Below are positions 20,021-33,500 of a stretch of DNA of 64,000 bases, piece by piece. How positions within the stretch are numbered: position 1 is the stretch's first letter; each line of letters opens with the position of its first letter. The notes beneath the pieces were generated by a model that ran no database searches, had not been told where the DNA came from, and saw only the letters and a program-made list of their open reading frames with translations. Position numbers and translations under genes: made by a program. Source of the DNA: Littorina saxatilis (lineage: Eukaryota > Mollusca > Gastropoda > Littorinimorpha > Littorinidae); the NCBI RefSeq assembly GCF_037325665.1, contig NC_090251.1, positions 27,498,600 to 27,562,599 of the forward strand. The letters run 5' to 3'.

Positions 20021-20730
20021 ATATATATGTTACAGTTAATCTGTGAAACCAGGGAATACGTGTATTAACTACCGTACCCCCTTCTTTTTAAACAAAATTG
20101 TAATCCAGTCATCCATTGGGCGCAGGGGGCCGATAGGGCGCACCAAAATTAAAAAAGTATACCGGTAACAAAGGGTCGAAGAATGAAAATAAGCCTGAAA
20201 ATAAGCCGCACATCAAAGGAAGAATACAGAGTGGAAATATGTGTGCTCTGTGTGTGCGGCGAGATCAAAGGCAGGTCCATTGTGATAGCTGGGTTGCCTT
20301 GTTTAGACACTGACCTTCTTCCCAGGGGTCAATGACCCAGTTTTTGCTATGAGAGGTGGTTTCCCTGTCATAGATCTGAGAGAGGAAACATTTCCTGCAC
20401 CGGGGTCAGTGACCGAGTTTAACCTATGGGGTGGTCTCTTTGATGTCTTGAGAGGAAACTTGGCCAGGGTAGTACCTAGTAGCTGAAACATGCATTATCA
20501 CAAGTTGTTTGACTGGTACTCAGGCGGTCTCTTTGATTTTTTTCGTATTTCATACACGGATTAGGCGCTTCGTTATACAAGACGCAGGGGTCAAACTCGA
20601 GGAAAAAAGTCGCGCCTTATGACCCGGAAAGTACGGTACACTATTTTAGGTAATACATGAATTAACTGTTTTTTTCCGTCAGTTAATACACGTATTCCCT
20701 GGTTTCACAGATTAACTGTAACATATATAT
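20021..20730. mobile_element. MITE K with perfect 50-bp terminal repeats
   Basis: 20021-20070 and 20681-20730 are perfect inverted copies over 50 bases (atatatatgttacagttaat...gtgtattaact). The identity suggests a recent insertion. A further CCGTAC-ended element is nested inside. Confidence 0.88.
20072..20636. mobile_element. Possible TA-flanked element J inside K
   Basis: Starts CCGTACCCCC and ends ...AAAGTACGG with TA on either side. The inverted match weakens beyond CCGTAC, so this is tentative. Its interior has repeated 'gtcaatgacc/gtcagtgacc' and 'gaggaaac' motifs. Confidence 0.4.
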
Positions 20731-22387
20731 ACATTAAAATAAATAGTTTATTCAGAAAGCAGGAACATTATTATGTTCCTGCAGTGCCACTTTTTAGTGT
20801 GGACAATATTTTCGGACCCGTTTTGTGACCGCTTCACAGAGTGAGAAGCAGAATTGAGAATCAGGACTCACAAGAAAGAGGGATCTGTTGCATGCTTGTC
20901 ATTATAATGTTTGAGCGTAGTAATTTTTAGCATAGCAATTTCTGCTACAACATAGCACACTACACTAAAAGCGTAACAATTGGCAGCTATGAACTCTGTG
21001 TAATATATATAATTATGCAACTAACATAAAACTAATGTAATGAGTATTCTCCATCTTTGAAAATATTTCTCTGTTCAAAATGCCACGGACATGAACATAA
21101 AATTATTCACAATTTTTAAAAATCTTCACTAAACTTGGCTTGTTAATGTTACTGAGATTTTGTCATTTTAAATAGTTTGTGCAAGTGCACATGACTAAAT
21201 ACATGCTGTAAAGACTAAAGATGAAAGGGGGTCTACAGTACTTTTCGTTCACACTTCTACATTTTTCAAGATTCTTATGTAAAAGAAATATGTTGAAGGA
21301 GAAGGCTGAACTAGATACATTTCATGAAAAAAGACCTGTTACAAAAGATGTAACAAACAATAATATACACAGATACTAGTCATCACCAAAATCACAACCA
21401 TGTACATGCTAAGTCCATCCTCGTATCTTCATGGTAAAACTTGCACAATAATAACAAAGTTGTGAAACAGGCTGATAATGAACCTGTGTAATAATATCAG
21501 AAATGGAAACTGTGGTTCATGAAAAAGTCTGATGAAAGTAACCTGTGATTCCCAGATACAATTGAAATTTTGGGCATAATGAATGATGAATCATGAAATT
21601 GTACCGTTGGAGCTCACAGAAAAAGTCTGATTCCAGCCCAAAACCTGAAAATATCATGTATGAATATTAAATGTGAGTCATGGAAAGGGGGGGAACTGTT
21701 TTCAACCAACCAATACATTCAAGACTTGTTACTGCATAAAAACGGAGATCAGTTCAAATCAAATCACATGCAAACACAATCATGTCACAGCTCTTGAGAT
21801 CAGTTCCTTCCCCTTGCTATCTCAGTCATTGTTGAAATATGGCAGATGAAAGATGCAGTGATGCCAGTGATGGCGTCAAGTAGCCTTGCCCTGGCTGTAC
21901 ATTAGCAAGATTCTTTTCCTATTAAATGTAGATTCAGCAGAAAACTATCATAATAGCAGAAACTAGTCAATAACTAGAGGTCTTGCAAGGGATGGCACAT
22001 GAATTTGGAGCATGGCAAAAGTGTTGCACTTGCAGCTTGACCGCATATGAGATATAAATAACATTCTTCCATAGCCATAATCCAACAAAAAGCAACAAAC
22101 ACTGAAACAGTGTTGAACTTGAATGCTCAGATATCTCTGTCAACTAGCATCCCAACAAGGGAAAAGTTGCGTGGTTTTTAGCAGCCTACTTCTCCGTCAC
22201 TGTCAATGACAAGACAAGCGCTGCATGTTTCATCTGTCGTTGAAATACCAAGTCTCTGACTATTAGTATGAGCTCTGTTTAATAGTGCTGTCTTACCCAA
22301 AAGAGAGAGTGTGAAATGCAAAATGTGATGGTTTAACTTACAAACTAACAGCGTGAACAGGCATTAAAATATCAAAGCATTCATTAA
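20731..22387. other. Unique AT-rich intergenic sequence
   Basis: No frame, repeat family or RNA recognised over 1.6 kb. It may include distal FoxM 3'UTR: AATAAA on the minus strand occurs near 20746. Confidence 0.4.
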
Positions 22388-22397
22388 CTTGAGAAGC

Positions 22398-22760
22398 TTT
22401 CTTTCTTTATTTGGTGTTTAACGTCGTTTTCAACCACAAAGGTTATATCGCGACGGGGAAAGGGGGGGGAGATGGGATAGAGCCACTTGTTAATTGTTTC
22501 TTGTTCACAAAAGCACTAATCAAAAAATTGCTCCAGGGGCTTGCAACGTAGTACAATACCTTACTGGGAGAATGCAAGTTTCCAGTACAAAGGACTTAAC
22601 ATTTCTTACATACTGCTTGACTAAAATCTTTACAAAAATTGACTATATTTTATACAAGAAACACTTAACAAGGGTAAAAGGAGAAACAGAATCCGTTAGT
22701 CGCCTCTTACGACATGCTGGGGAGCATCGGGTAAATTCTTCCCCCTAACCCGCGGGGGGT
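22398..22760 (-). mobile_element. SINE, full length
   Basis: Same family as 18090-18461. Target duplication cttgagaagc at 22388-22397 and 22761-22770. Confidence 0.9.
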
Positions 22761-22854
22761 CTTGAGAAGCTGCCCTCATTTAATTTTAACAAACATTAAC
22801 AATACTGAGCATTGATAAGTCAACCCAGCTGATCCAGCTAAAAGACAAAATCCA

Positions 22855-23045
22855 AAAATAACTCTGTCGGGGTTGGTAAGAGTGAATACCTTTGCTTTTA
22901 CTGGGACAAACATTGGAGGGGCCAATCACTAGCGAGGGGTGTGTCGGAAACACATGGACAGGAGCATGTGTGAATTTATTTGTCAGAGAAAAAGCAAGGG
23001 TATTCACTCTTTGACAACCCATACAAACACCACAGAGTTATTTTA
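22855..23045. mobile_element. MITE L
   Basis: Terminal repeats aaaataactctgt.gggg and the inverse (ccacagagttatttt), about 190 bp long. It contains 'attggaggggccaatcacta'. A partial relative lies at 41195-41295 in a FoxM intron. It would lie in or near the FoxM 3'UTR. Confidence 0.65.
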
Positions 23046-23468
23046 AAAAATCATCTATTGCAGTGAACAATACCTTTGTAACAAAATGTCCAATGCTGCC
23101 CGAGTAGGATCTCTGTGTACTTAGTTAAAAAATACGGCTAAGGAGTATTCACAACACTAAAAATAAAAGGCATCAACAATAAGATGAAGTGGGTGACAAT
23201 TACAGTAACCGACTAAGTTCTGTATGCTGTCATTGTCAATAAGCAGGTTTTTATATTTTTAATGAGATTCAAATGTCTGTTTGATGATTATTGATGATGA
23301 AAAACCTGCACATGAACAAATACCACTTCAAAGTTCAAACTACACTGCCAGAAATACAAGTGCAAAACCGATTTTTAAAAGTTTTTTTTTCTTATAAATA
23401 AGATATCACCAACTCCTCAAACTTCAACACAACACTGAAAACAGATCATTTTGCTGCCTAAAAACACA
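23046..23468 (-). other. Presumed FoxM 3'UTR
   Basis: AT-rich sequence directly after the FoxM stop. No unambiguous polyadenylation signal close by; an AATAAA occurs near 22975. Confidence 0.4.
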
Positions 23469-26400
23469 TTATTGAGTACTACCAAAGTGTGGTTCTGACT
23501 GAGCACTGTGAGTGTGACTGTAATGCTGCTGCTGCTTTGCTGGTGGTGTGTTGATGAGACTGTCAAAGAATACTGCCATGTGAGATGTGTCACTCTGTGA
23601 TGCCGATACATGATGTTGGACATCAAAACCAGAATTGTACGCTGCAAACTGCTGATGCAAGTCCACAATCTGGTTTGGGGCGAAACCGTTCCCGCTCAGC
23701 ACACTCACAGCCTGGTTTGGGGCGAAACCGTTCCCGCTCAGCACACTCACAGCCTGGTTTGGGTCACCGACAGGGCTGCTGGCACAAGCACCCCCGTTCC
23801 GACTTGGGGCAAAGCTGTTCCCACATGGCGCATTCACAGCCTGGTTTGGGACGCTAACAGGACTGTACACAGAAACACCTCCCCTCTGGTTTGGGCAGAG
23901 AAGCTGCGAAGTCGCATGATCTGAACTATTTTGAGGGGTGTTGTTTGGGACGTAGTGCAGGCCTGGCCCACGTTCTTCAGATTTACCAGAGTTCTCGTAT
24001 GAGGGTGTTTTGCAGTAGGCCGACCTGGGGAGCGGAGAGTCCTGAATGGAATACTGAAGGTCGTCAAAGTTTGGCGTTTCGAGGGCGGCAACGCTCACTG
24101 GATTTGGCGTATCGATCAGCTTGCTGCAAGAGCCTGTTATCATCCGCTCACTTTTAAAAACGTGAACCCCTCCAGTGGAACTACCAGCGTAAGGAGGGAT
24201 AGAAACAGTGGAAGGACAGTTATAACCGTTCTGGTTATGAGCACCTGCAATGTCCTGGCTGCCCTGAGCGTGAGTATTGTAAACAAGGTCCATGAGAATG
24301 CTGGTATGAGCTGCGTCCCGCCGAATCACAGAAGGGTTTTGCTGAGCGAAACCAGCCACACTGAACTGTCCTCCGCCGGAACTGTCCCGTCCTGAAAGCG
24401 CACCACTAGGGGGAGTGGAGGCTGCCCTAACACTTCTGAGACTAGCTTGTTTGCTTGGTAGCGTCATCTTGGTAATTGCCCTCTCTGAAGAAACCTTGTT
24501 GTGGAAATGTTCACCACTACGGCTTGCTAGCTTTCTGCATACCCCCTGGTCACTGGTTTCATGGCGTGTCGGTCTTTGTGGTTGGTGTAGAGTTTCCCCA
24601 CCTCTGCGATCTGGCTTTAATCCTGCACCTACAGACTTGCTGCGCTCCCTTCTCTGCAGGCTGACATCAGCTTCATTTGGAACACAGCAGGGCCTTGACA
24701 ATGACATGGAACTCTGTTGCCTTGAGGACAGCTCAAGTCGCTGAGTAAACTGAGGGTGGGATATATCCCGAGACTGGTTTGGTACCCGAGGGAGGTGAAG
24801 CTGTTGAGGCTTCCCTCGGACGTGCACATTTTGGTTTTGAGGGGCAAACTGTAGGCGATGCGCCTGCCTTGCCAGTTCCGCCGGCTCAACCTCCTGGGCT
24901 GGCTGTGTCTGCAGAGTGACGCCAGACTGACAAGTTCCATACACAAGGTGAGGCTGTGTCTCCTGGCCAGGGGGCTGTTGATGATGACCGTGGTGGGACT
25001 GGTAGGCTGGGTGTGTGTGCCCCACCCAACAGTCGCGAGGCAACGCTTTACCTTGCTGCCACAGCTCTAGTGCTGGAACCTCATGAGTGTGGCTGACAAG
25101 TGGAGGCATTTGAGCCCGCTGAGCTGAGTACGCAAGCTGAGGCTGCTGAGCATCTGACTGGTGATGTGCAAGCTCAGACGGGTGAGCAGTCTGCAAGCGC
25201 CCAGGAAAGGGAGACTGACCACTCTGAGAAAGAGGGGCCAAGAGCTTGGGACGATGAGCGATGTTATGCGGCTGAGACCCCCAGGTCTTGACAGCAGAGT
25301 GGACTGACACACACGTTTCTAGCTGCTCCTGCTCGCCCTCTGAAGAGAGAGTGGACTCCTTGTAGGCACCTTGAGGAAACAGATTGCGACTGAGGCTGGA
25401 TCTGGAGAGGCGATTGACTTGTTTACACATGTAAGACCTCCTCATGGCTCTTTTGTCGTTGCTGAGCTGTGGCTGGGGGTCAGCTGGCTCTGGTAGGCCA
25501 CGGTCAGCGCTGACCGGTGACTGATCACTGCTAACTGTATGTGTTATGCTGTGTTGCTCTTGGTAAAAGTTTTCGCTTTGCTTCTCAGCCACATGAGAGC
25601 TCGGGCAAAACGCAGCATCCAGGCTTTCCTTCTTGGCTTGAGTAATGCTATACTTTTGCTCTGTTGTTGTGCACTGGCTTATGTGTGACAGTGTAATGGT
25701 GCTGGCAAGCTGGTAGCCCTTATACCCACTGCTGGCTGGTTGTGAAGTGTGGTATTGAGGTTCTGGCTCAGTTTTAGGGGCTTGCTGCTTGCTGTCAGAC
25801 TGAAGCTCTGCACGGCACTGGTCATTATCATCTTGCCGTGCAGCAGTATAGTTTTTACCGTCCGGCCAGGCACTGCTAACGACATGTGACAGACAGTTCT
25901 CCTCCACAGCTACCTGCTGACTCATGGCGCCCCCAGTGGCAAGAACCGTACCCGAGTCATGCCTATCACGCTCAGAGTCTCTGCTGCTTGGACGAGCGCT
26001 GCACTCAGCATTGCCAAGCATTTCCCCAGCCTCTACCTTGGTCTGTTCGTCGTGAGGGGGAAGACTGGCGGCAGACGGGCTCACCCTGTCCTGATCAGCA
26101 CAGGGATGTTGAGGGGGACCACCCTCAGCGGTCTTGCCGCCAGCAGGGCTTTGGTCTGTCAGGGACAAGTCCTCGGGGAAGTCCCAAAGGTTGCTGAAGC
26201 TGGACACACCCAGGTCTGCATTACCCGGCGTGGCCAGCAGACCCAGTGAGGTGTCCCCGAAGCTGCGCATGGACCAGGGCTGGGAGGCCGACGTCCTGAA
26301 GAGGGCGGAGGGCGGAGTCATGAGACCCGGTATGTCTCTGCCGGCGGTGGGGTCCAGGTTGTTGGGGGTGGCTGCCAGCTTCTTCATGTTGCCGGCCAGG

Positions 26401-27532
26401 GTGGGGTCACGGTCAGGGGAGGGGGTGTGGGCCGGGGGGGCTTCATGGGGGAGAAGGGAGTCGAGGATGTCCATCAGACTGCTGTGGTCCATGGGGGCCG
26501 CCTGGCTGCTTGAGGACTCTCCCTGGGGGATGGGAGACGGCAAGGACTCCATTCCCACCTTCAGCTTCCTCACAGGAGTGGATGTGTCCAGGGCCAGGGA
26601 GGTTCCTGAGGCCGGGGACTCCACCGTTATCCGCGACAACCTTGGCGATACGCCGGGAGGTGTCATGAGAGGAGACAGCTGAAGCTCTGCTGCCTCTGGT
26701 CCCACAAGGTTGAGTGAGGTGTCGGAATCTTGATCGTCGCAGACCACTACTGTCCTGGCTGGTTTGGTGCTGCTGCTTCCTTTCTTCTTCCACTCTGAGC
26801 CCGTAATGATCAACTCTGTCTCCCTGCTTTGAGCCATGCACAAGTTCTGCTTCCTGCGCCCTCTGCTTGGCTGCTGGGTCGGGAGAGCGTTGGAGCGAGT
26901 TCTCTCTGGGCTTACAGCTTCATCAACATCCACGTTGGCAGGCCATGACTTTGCTGGCCTGCAAAGAATGGGCGGCAGTGATGCTGACCAGGGCATAGCG
27001 TTTCTGGACAGAGCGTCCTGGCTTGTGCTGGTGGGATCACTGTTACGCACGGCTGAAACTTTGTGGACGCTGGTCAGACAGGCAGCTGCACGTTCAGTGT
27101 TTCTTAGAACACCATCCCCTCCTCCCTCCTGTGACAGGACGCCGGTCAAGCCTGACTCCATGGCAGCCTGGACAAGCAAGTTGTTCTCCATGCTACAAGC
27201 ACTGACACTCTTCGCCTTCTTCCCCTTGCAGCTGGTGCCATGCTTGCCCGCTTTGCCTTTGGCTACGCCAGAACTCTTCTTCTTTGCGCCGACAATGTTG
27301 GCTGTGACCAAGTTGACTGTTGCAGAGAGTGGCGGCAGGGGGAGCTTCGGTACAGGTGCTGACACGGCCACGGCGTTGAGAGGGCTAAAAGCTGTAGGCA
27401 GAGTCTGTCCAAAGCAAGGTGAGTTTGAAGGGATGTGCAGCAGCATTGAAGGGTTTGGTCGGATGAAGGCAGGGGTTGGGTTGTTGGTGTTGACAGCTCT
27501 CATGACAGATCTGGGCAGTATCGGTGGGTAGG
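23469..27532 (-). CDS. foxm1: FoxM last exon: long low-complexity C-terminal tail
   Basis: A 4,064-base exon after a TTTGCTCTGCAG acceptor, open throughout to the stop at 23469. It is rich in Q, S, P and H (e.g. HQSDAQQPQLAYSAQRAQ, HGHHQQPPGQ), consistent with a disordered transactivation region. SPLMTPPGVSPRLS, TSTPVRKLKV and GLMTPPSALFR are proline-directed phosphorylation-type motifs like those of FOXM1. SLMDILDSLLP is a short acidic/hydrophobic motif. The antisense frame at 26836-27531 is a shadow. Confidence 0.88.
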
Positions 27533-30500
27533 CTGCAGAGCAAAAAAATCCCACATTAATACCGTACTTGACGGATTACAAGCCGCACCGTTTTATAAGC
27601 CGCACCCCCGACTTTTAACAAAAAAAATTGGGAGGAGCCACGTATAGGCCGCGTCACTATATTAGCCGCCGTCAAAAAAAATATAATCAGATCGTGTCAA
27701 TCAATCAAAACAACCAGGCAAACAAAAGTACGGTATTTGGCGATATCGGCTCCGAGAATAAACAAGTGAAACAAAGAAGAAAAGTGAAAAAGTAAAAAAG
27801 TGTGATATTTTTTTGTAACCAACACACACATGTAGTCCCGCCCGGAATAAGCTTTTTTGGGATGATTTGCGACTTTTGCGCACATTTCGAGCAGACGAAA
27901 ACACAACATGGCGGCTCTCGCTCCTCCAACTATCGCGAGACACAAAAAAACCGAAATCTTGCACGCGCGAGATCCTGATACATCCGGTGTTTCTCTGTAC
28001 GCTATCTTGTCACGACGACTTGTTGACAAACGAAGATTCGCGAAAGAAAGAGAAAAGCGCCGAGTCTTGAGTAGAGAGCTAATAAAGTACCGGTAATCGC
28101 TAATCGAGCGAAATGAAAATCCGTGGCAACTTCCATTAGGTGAATGCTATTCAGGTTTAGGTAACGTTTTAGCCGCATCTTCTTATATATATATATACGA
28201 CTTGTGTCTGTGTGTCTGTGTGTCTGTGTCTTCGCGATGCACGGCCAAAGTTCTCGATGGATCTGCTTCAAATTTGGTGGGCTTATTCACAGAGACCCCG
28301 GACACAACCTGATCGACGAGATATTTCAACACGTGCTCTCAGCGCGCAGCGCTGAACCGAATTTGGTTCCACCTCAGCTACCCGGGCCCCCATACCGACA
28401 CACCAAAGCCGCTACACCACATCACAACGCCAAAGTTCTCGGTGGATCTTTTTCAAATTTGGACACCGTATTCAGCTACACCCCGGACACAATATCATCG
28501 ATGAGATATTTCAACACGTGCTCTCAGCGCGCAGCGCTGAACCGATTTTGGTTTTTGTGTTCATTTCACCATTACAAGTAACTCTTCCTTATCTTCTCCA
28601 GGTTTTCAGCGTTTACCTCCCTTCCTTCGTATGGTGCACTATAGTATGAGGGGGCATCTTCAGCTATTCCCGGCGTTCTGTTACTATTTTTAGAAGGTCA
28701 CCGCAGTGTCCAGAACGTAAATTGGACCCGTAAATTATCCTCACTGTAAAAGTGCAAAGGTCGAATCAATTTATAGCCACGCGAAAAATACACTGTCATC
28801 TATCTCTCTATATACAGGCAAATCCGGTTAAGACGAAATTGAAGGGACCGAATTGTTATTGTGTCCTATCCGAAATTTCGACTTGGTCATACAGCAGTCC
28901 CTGCAATGTACGGCCCCCGGCGTGAGCGGACACCTGACATGTACGGACACATTTGCTCGGAACGGAGTGTTTTCCTTCTATATTTGCCCCCCCTTAAACG
29001 GACACCTGCAAAACGTGGACGCGGACACTCATTTTCGGTCCCAACAGCAGGTCATACCTCCAATGTACGGACAGACCATCGTCAAATTTTCACCACAACA
29101 AAATCGATAACAGAGCAGTCCGGCTCTTGGAACAAAGATCACAGCCGCAATGGTGTGATGACAGTCACTGATAACTTGAGTGCACGTGTACCCATCGTGT
29201 GTCTGTGTGTAACCTCTTTCATTGACAAGATACTCTTGTTTCCCCTCAGCCTTGACCAGTGAGTCGGTTGCCTAATCTATGAACCCTTCAGTTGTCTTGC
29301 TTTGTCAAAAGTTACGACACAGTCAACTGGTTTTGCTCTGAGTGAACAGTGCAGCTGGCCTCTCTGGCCACAGCCCCCAACAGTACATGGCTGGAGGGAG
29401 TGAGAGAGAGAAAGGGGGGGGGGGGGGGTGGAGGGTTAGCTGGCTAAACTCTGTGGGGTGTCCGGTGTCACCGCATGTCAGCAGGAAGAGCATTGGAGAG
29501 AAATAGAGAGGTGTACTCTTCCACACAATTTCCAAGCATCAGTTGTCACGGCTTGGGGTAGGCATTAGTGAGGGAGAGTGGGAGCTGTGTTATGTACAGT
29601 GTATTTCCGACTGAAGAGTGAAAAGTCACTGCCATGCCACATGATCGGCATGCAGTCAATAAAGCCAGACAAGAAACAAATAAATTACTTGATTATGACA
29701 TGCAGCTCTATCTGCTGCTATTTATTCAAACTGGTTTTCAAGCTTATTCTTGCAAAGCATCTGCACACGCTCCTCTGTGCTGTGTTTGTGTGGCTGCTTT
29801 CGTATGTCAGTGCATGGTGAGTGTGTTCACTGCCTTGAGGATTTATTTTATCTCTTCTTTTCAACACTTTTCATACAAATCCTTTTTACAGAACGTTTAA
29901 AGAAGTATTAGGAGTTTATTGTTATTGTTTAGTAGCCACAAGAAGTGATTAGCATAGACTTAATCCTGTTGTTTGTGTGTCTCTGTGTGAGTGTATGGGG
30001 GAGGGGGTGGTGTGGTCACCCCTCCCGTGACCGGACACCTGCAATGTACGGACAGTTTTGCTATGGCCCAAGGGTGTCCGTTCATGAGAGGGACTGCTGT
30101 AGTACAGTGGAACCCCTCTCTAGCGACCTTGAAAATGTTGACAAAAATCGGTCCTTAATTATGGAGGGGGGTCCTTACAGAGGGAGGGGGCGGGGCCACA
30201 AAGAAAGTCACCTCAGATTTTCTTAAAAAAAGAAAACAGAGAAGTTTGAGTTGCTGACGACCGTTTCCTCAAGCAAACTGCTTCGATTTCATGTTTGACA
30301 TTGTCGATGGTGTCCACCAGTTCTGGTGCATGTTTCAATGCAAAAAGAGTTAGTTTCTGAGCAAGCATTTCTTTACAGCAGTCCCTGCAATGATGAAGGC
30401 CCTCCGAGAAAGAGAGTGAAAAATCGGCCACCGTTCTCAGCATCGCGTATCTGTGTGTAACCTCTTTCATTGACAAGATACTCTTGTTTCCCTGCAGCCT

Positions 30501-33500
30501 TGACCAGTGAGTCGGTTACCTAATCTGTGAACCCTTCAGTTGTGTTGCTTTGTCAAAAGTTAGACACAGTCAACTAGTTTTGCTCTGAGTGAACAGTGCA
30601 GCTGGCCTCAATTAGCCGGTGACACCTCTCTGGCCACAGCACCAAACAGTACATGGCTGGGGAGAGAGAGGGGGGTAGCTGGCTAAACTCAGTGGGGTGT
30701 CCGGTGTCACTGAAGTCAGCAGGAAGAGCATTGGAGAGAAATAGAGAGGTGTACTCTTCCAAACAATTTCCAAGGATCAGTTGTCAGGGCTTAGGGTAGT
30801 CAGTGAGGGAGAGTGAGAGCGGTTTGTGTACAGTCCGACTGAAGAGTGAAAAGTCACTGCCACAAGATCGGCATGCAGTCAATAAAGCCAGACAAGAAGA
30901 ATGATTATGACATGCGGCTCTATCTGCTGTTTTTTTTTTTTATTCAAACTGGTTTTCAACGCTTATTCTCACAAAGCATCTGCACACCTGCCTCTGCCTC
31001 TGTGCTGTGTTTGTGTGGCTGCTTTCGTATGATGTCAGTGCATGGTGAGTGCGTTCACTGCCTTGTCACCACTTCCCCACCTTTTTCAGAATGTTTTCTT
31101 GGAGTTGGATAATTCTCCTTACTCCTCGCCCCCTCCTAACTTCAGTTCATACTTTATTGCGTGCCGACTGACCAGTCGGTGTGGCGTCCGTGTAGAGAAG
31201 AAGGGAATAAGGTTACACAATGCGCTAGTGTGAGACGCCAAGTTTCGTGTTTCGAGTTGCTGTAGTAAATATAGAGTAAACTTTGTCTTTGGGACTGACT
31301 TTCTGTTGTGTGCTATCCGTCTTTCGACTTACGTAAGAGAAATCCCATTTCGAGCTCAGGGTACTTTGTACACATAGATAAAGAGGGATAATTCCGGACC
31401 AGAATTTCTTTGTGTGCTAAGCGAATTTTTGACTTAACCGTTTGTGAGTTAGCTGGATTTGCCTGTATACGGCTTCTCTGTGTTTGTGTGTGTGTGTGTG
31501 TGTCTCTCTCTCTATGTGGGCAACACCTGTGGATTGTTCAGTTCTGTTTGTGATGTGGTCTGGCGGCTTTTGTGTATTTGTATGTACTGGCCTTCCTTTG
31601 AGAAGCCATAACAGATCAAAAGGGCTTAGAGATAAGCTCTAAATTGCTCAATCCTGTTTGAGTGGAGTTCGCCTCCAAAGGTGATTAACACGGTTACATT
31701 CGTCGACAAGGATGGGACTCGATATGGTCAGGAATGGCATTATGGCCACTGAATCATTTTCGTGCTGTTCCCATTCCACGAATCTGGGAGGGACCTAAGC
31801 TTGGCGGGTCCATTGTTCGGACCCGGCAAAGCCGGCGTACGGCTCTAAGTATTTCATCCCGGCGAAGCCGGCTAACCGGCGAAGCGGGTATTCCTCTAGT
31901 CTTTTTATAAGCCGCAATGCGATTTAAAAAAAAAAAAAAGTCGCGGCTTGTAGTCCGTCAAATACGGTTAATTAGTGATTAACAAGAAATGATCAAACTC
32001 TGCAAAATACATTTACACAGGATTTCAGATTCAGCGAGTGTATCTGATTTGATAGCACAAGATGGTGCCAGTGTCAAACACTCAACCAGTGAGTATATTT
32101 AAGTTGCAGAACCGCTCAGAGCGCTATAATGATACAAACAGTCAAAACATTTCATTTACATAGCTATCTCACAGATGACTTGATATACATTTAAATGCTG
32201 CAAGCCAAATGAAACTTTATGCAGTTTATGAGTTGGCATCTCCTGCCAAAATCATGAAATGTGATTATCATTTTCCGTGTATACTTTCTGGGGCTTAAGA
32301 CTGTGTCAGACCTGCCTACCCCTGAAATGTACCATGTGTAGTTTTGGGTGTGAAAATCGAAAATTTTTAAGTAAATTTTCATTTCATTAATATACTTACC
32401 CGAATCACATAAAAGCATTGACGCAGTCTTAACATGCTAAGGTCTGAAAAGGCTACCCGTCTTAAAGAATTTTAAAGGGAAGCAACCCAACACAAAAAGT
32501 GTAAACATAGGCAGGGTAATGACCATCTACCCAGGGAGTTACCTCCCATCTCGGGTTACGTGACGTCACTTCCCCTGTAAACACCACGTGTCTTCATACG
32601 ACTTAATAGACTAAAAAATCATATGCGGGGTTGGCGGGAGGGAATACGGTATGTGATTCGGGTAAGTATATTAATGAAATGAAAATTTACTTAAAAATTT
32701 TCGATTAAATTACATATTCTTACTCCGAATCACATAAAAGCAGATAGCTTCAACAAGGCGGTGGGAATGAAAAAATCCAAACTCACCTCAAACCCTTGCA
32801 AGGAACTGACCGCCTGCTATGAGCGCGGGGAAAGTTCTAGAGCCATCTTGCCTCACAGAGGAGACGTCCCTGAGGTAATAGTTGAGAAACACGTCCTCGG
32901 AACGCCAGTACGCCGTGCGTAGGACTTCGTCCAGCTTGTGAGACCGAAGGACAGCCAAAGAGGACGCCCAAGCCCTGGTTTCATGGGCCCGGGCAGAGTC
33001 CATGGGGAAGACAGGCAGTCCCCCCCCCTTTGTTTGCCAGGCTCCACACGTACGCTTGCTTGATGAGCATGGACACCCAACGAGCCATTGTGGTTTTGGC
33101 AATATCCCTATTTCTTAACGTGTTCATAGAGATGAACAGAAGCTTTTGAAATTTGGACCTAAGCGGCTGCGCGCGGGCCAGGTAGATGCCAAGAGCTCGG
33201 ACCGGGCAATTAACCGCGTCCGGGTCTCCGGGAGCCAGAATGGAAGTCAAAGGCTTGACGCAGACTAGCGGAGAGGCCTGGTCAGGGGCCTGATTCTTTG
33301 CCAGGAAGTTAGGCCGGAAACGCAACGTAATAGAGCCGTCGGGCTCGTTAGAGATGTCCGCCGGGTCCCCCGACAGGGCGTGAATCTCACTTCCCCTGCG
33401 AGCCGTAGCTACAAGCAGGAGAAAAAGCGTTTTGCGCGTAAGACTAGCGAAACTAGCCGCGGCCAATGGTTCAAATTCTGCGGAACGAAGAAATTCGAGT

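Larger units (their letters stand above)
28815..31465. mobile_element. TA-flanked pogo-like element H inside the Helitron
   Basis: CAGGCAAATCC at 28815 and GGATTTGCCTG at 31455-31465 form inverted ends flanked by TA (28813-28814, 31466-31467). Terminal homology continues weakly (ggttaag, cggaccg). It holds a ~620-bp direct repeat and a transposase remnant. Confidence 0.65.
28178..31899 (+). mobile_element. Non-autonomous Helitron
   Basis: It begins TCTTCTTATATATATATACG and ends ...gtattcctCTAG, with GC-rich hairpins (cccggcgaagccggc) shortly before the end. It is inserted between A and T of element F without duplication: F reads ...gccgca|tcttttt... when the Helitron is removed, exactly as in copy 1. 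No Rep/helicase frame. Its cargo is a TA-flanked element and a duplicated segment. Confidence 0.88.
27562..31967. mobile_element. TIR element F (TA duplication), copy 2, split by a Helitron
   Basis: Ends are CCGTACTTGACGGATTACAA and the inverse; TA is on the left and TT on the right (diverged). Left part 27562-28177, right part 31900-31967. It matches copy 1 at 41662-43056 in inverse orientation. Pogo/mariner-like MITE, no coding. Confidence 0.85.

Noticed and set aside
26836-27531. 231-codon plus-strand frame opposite the FoxM last exon
   Set aside because: It is the antisense of a well-supported coding exon with biased codons; no own motifs.
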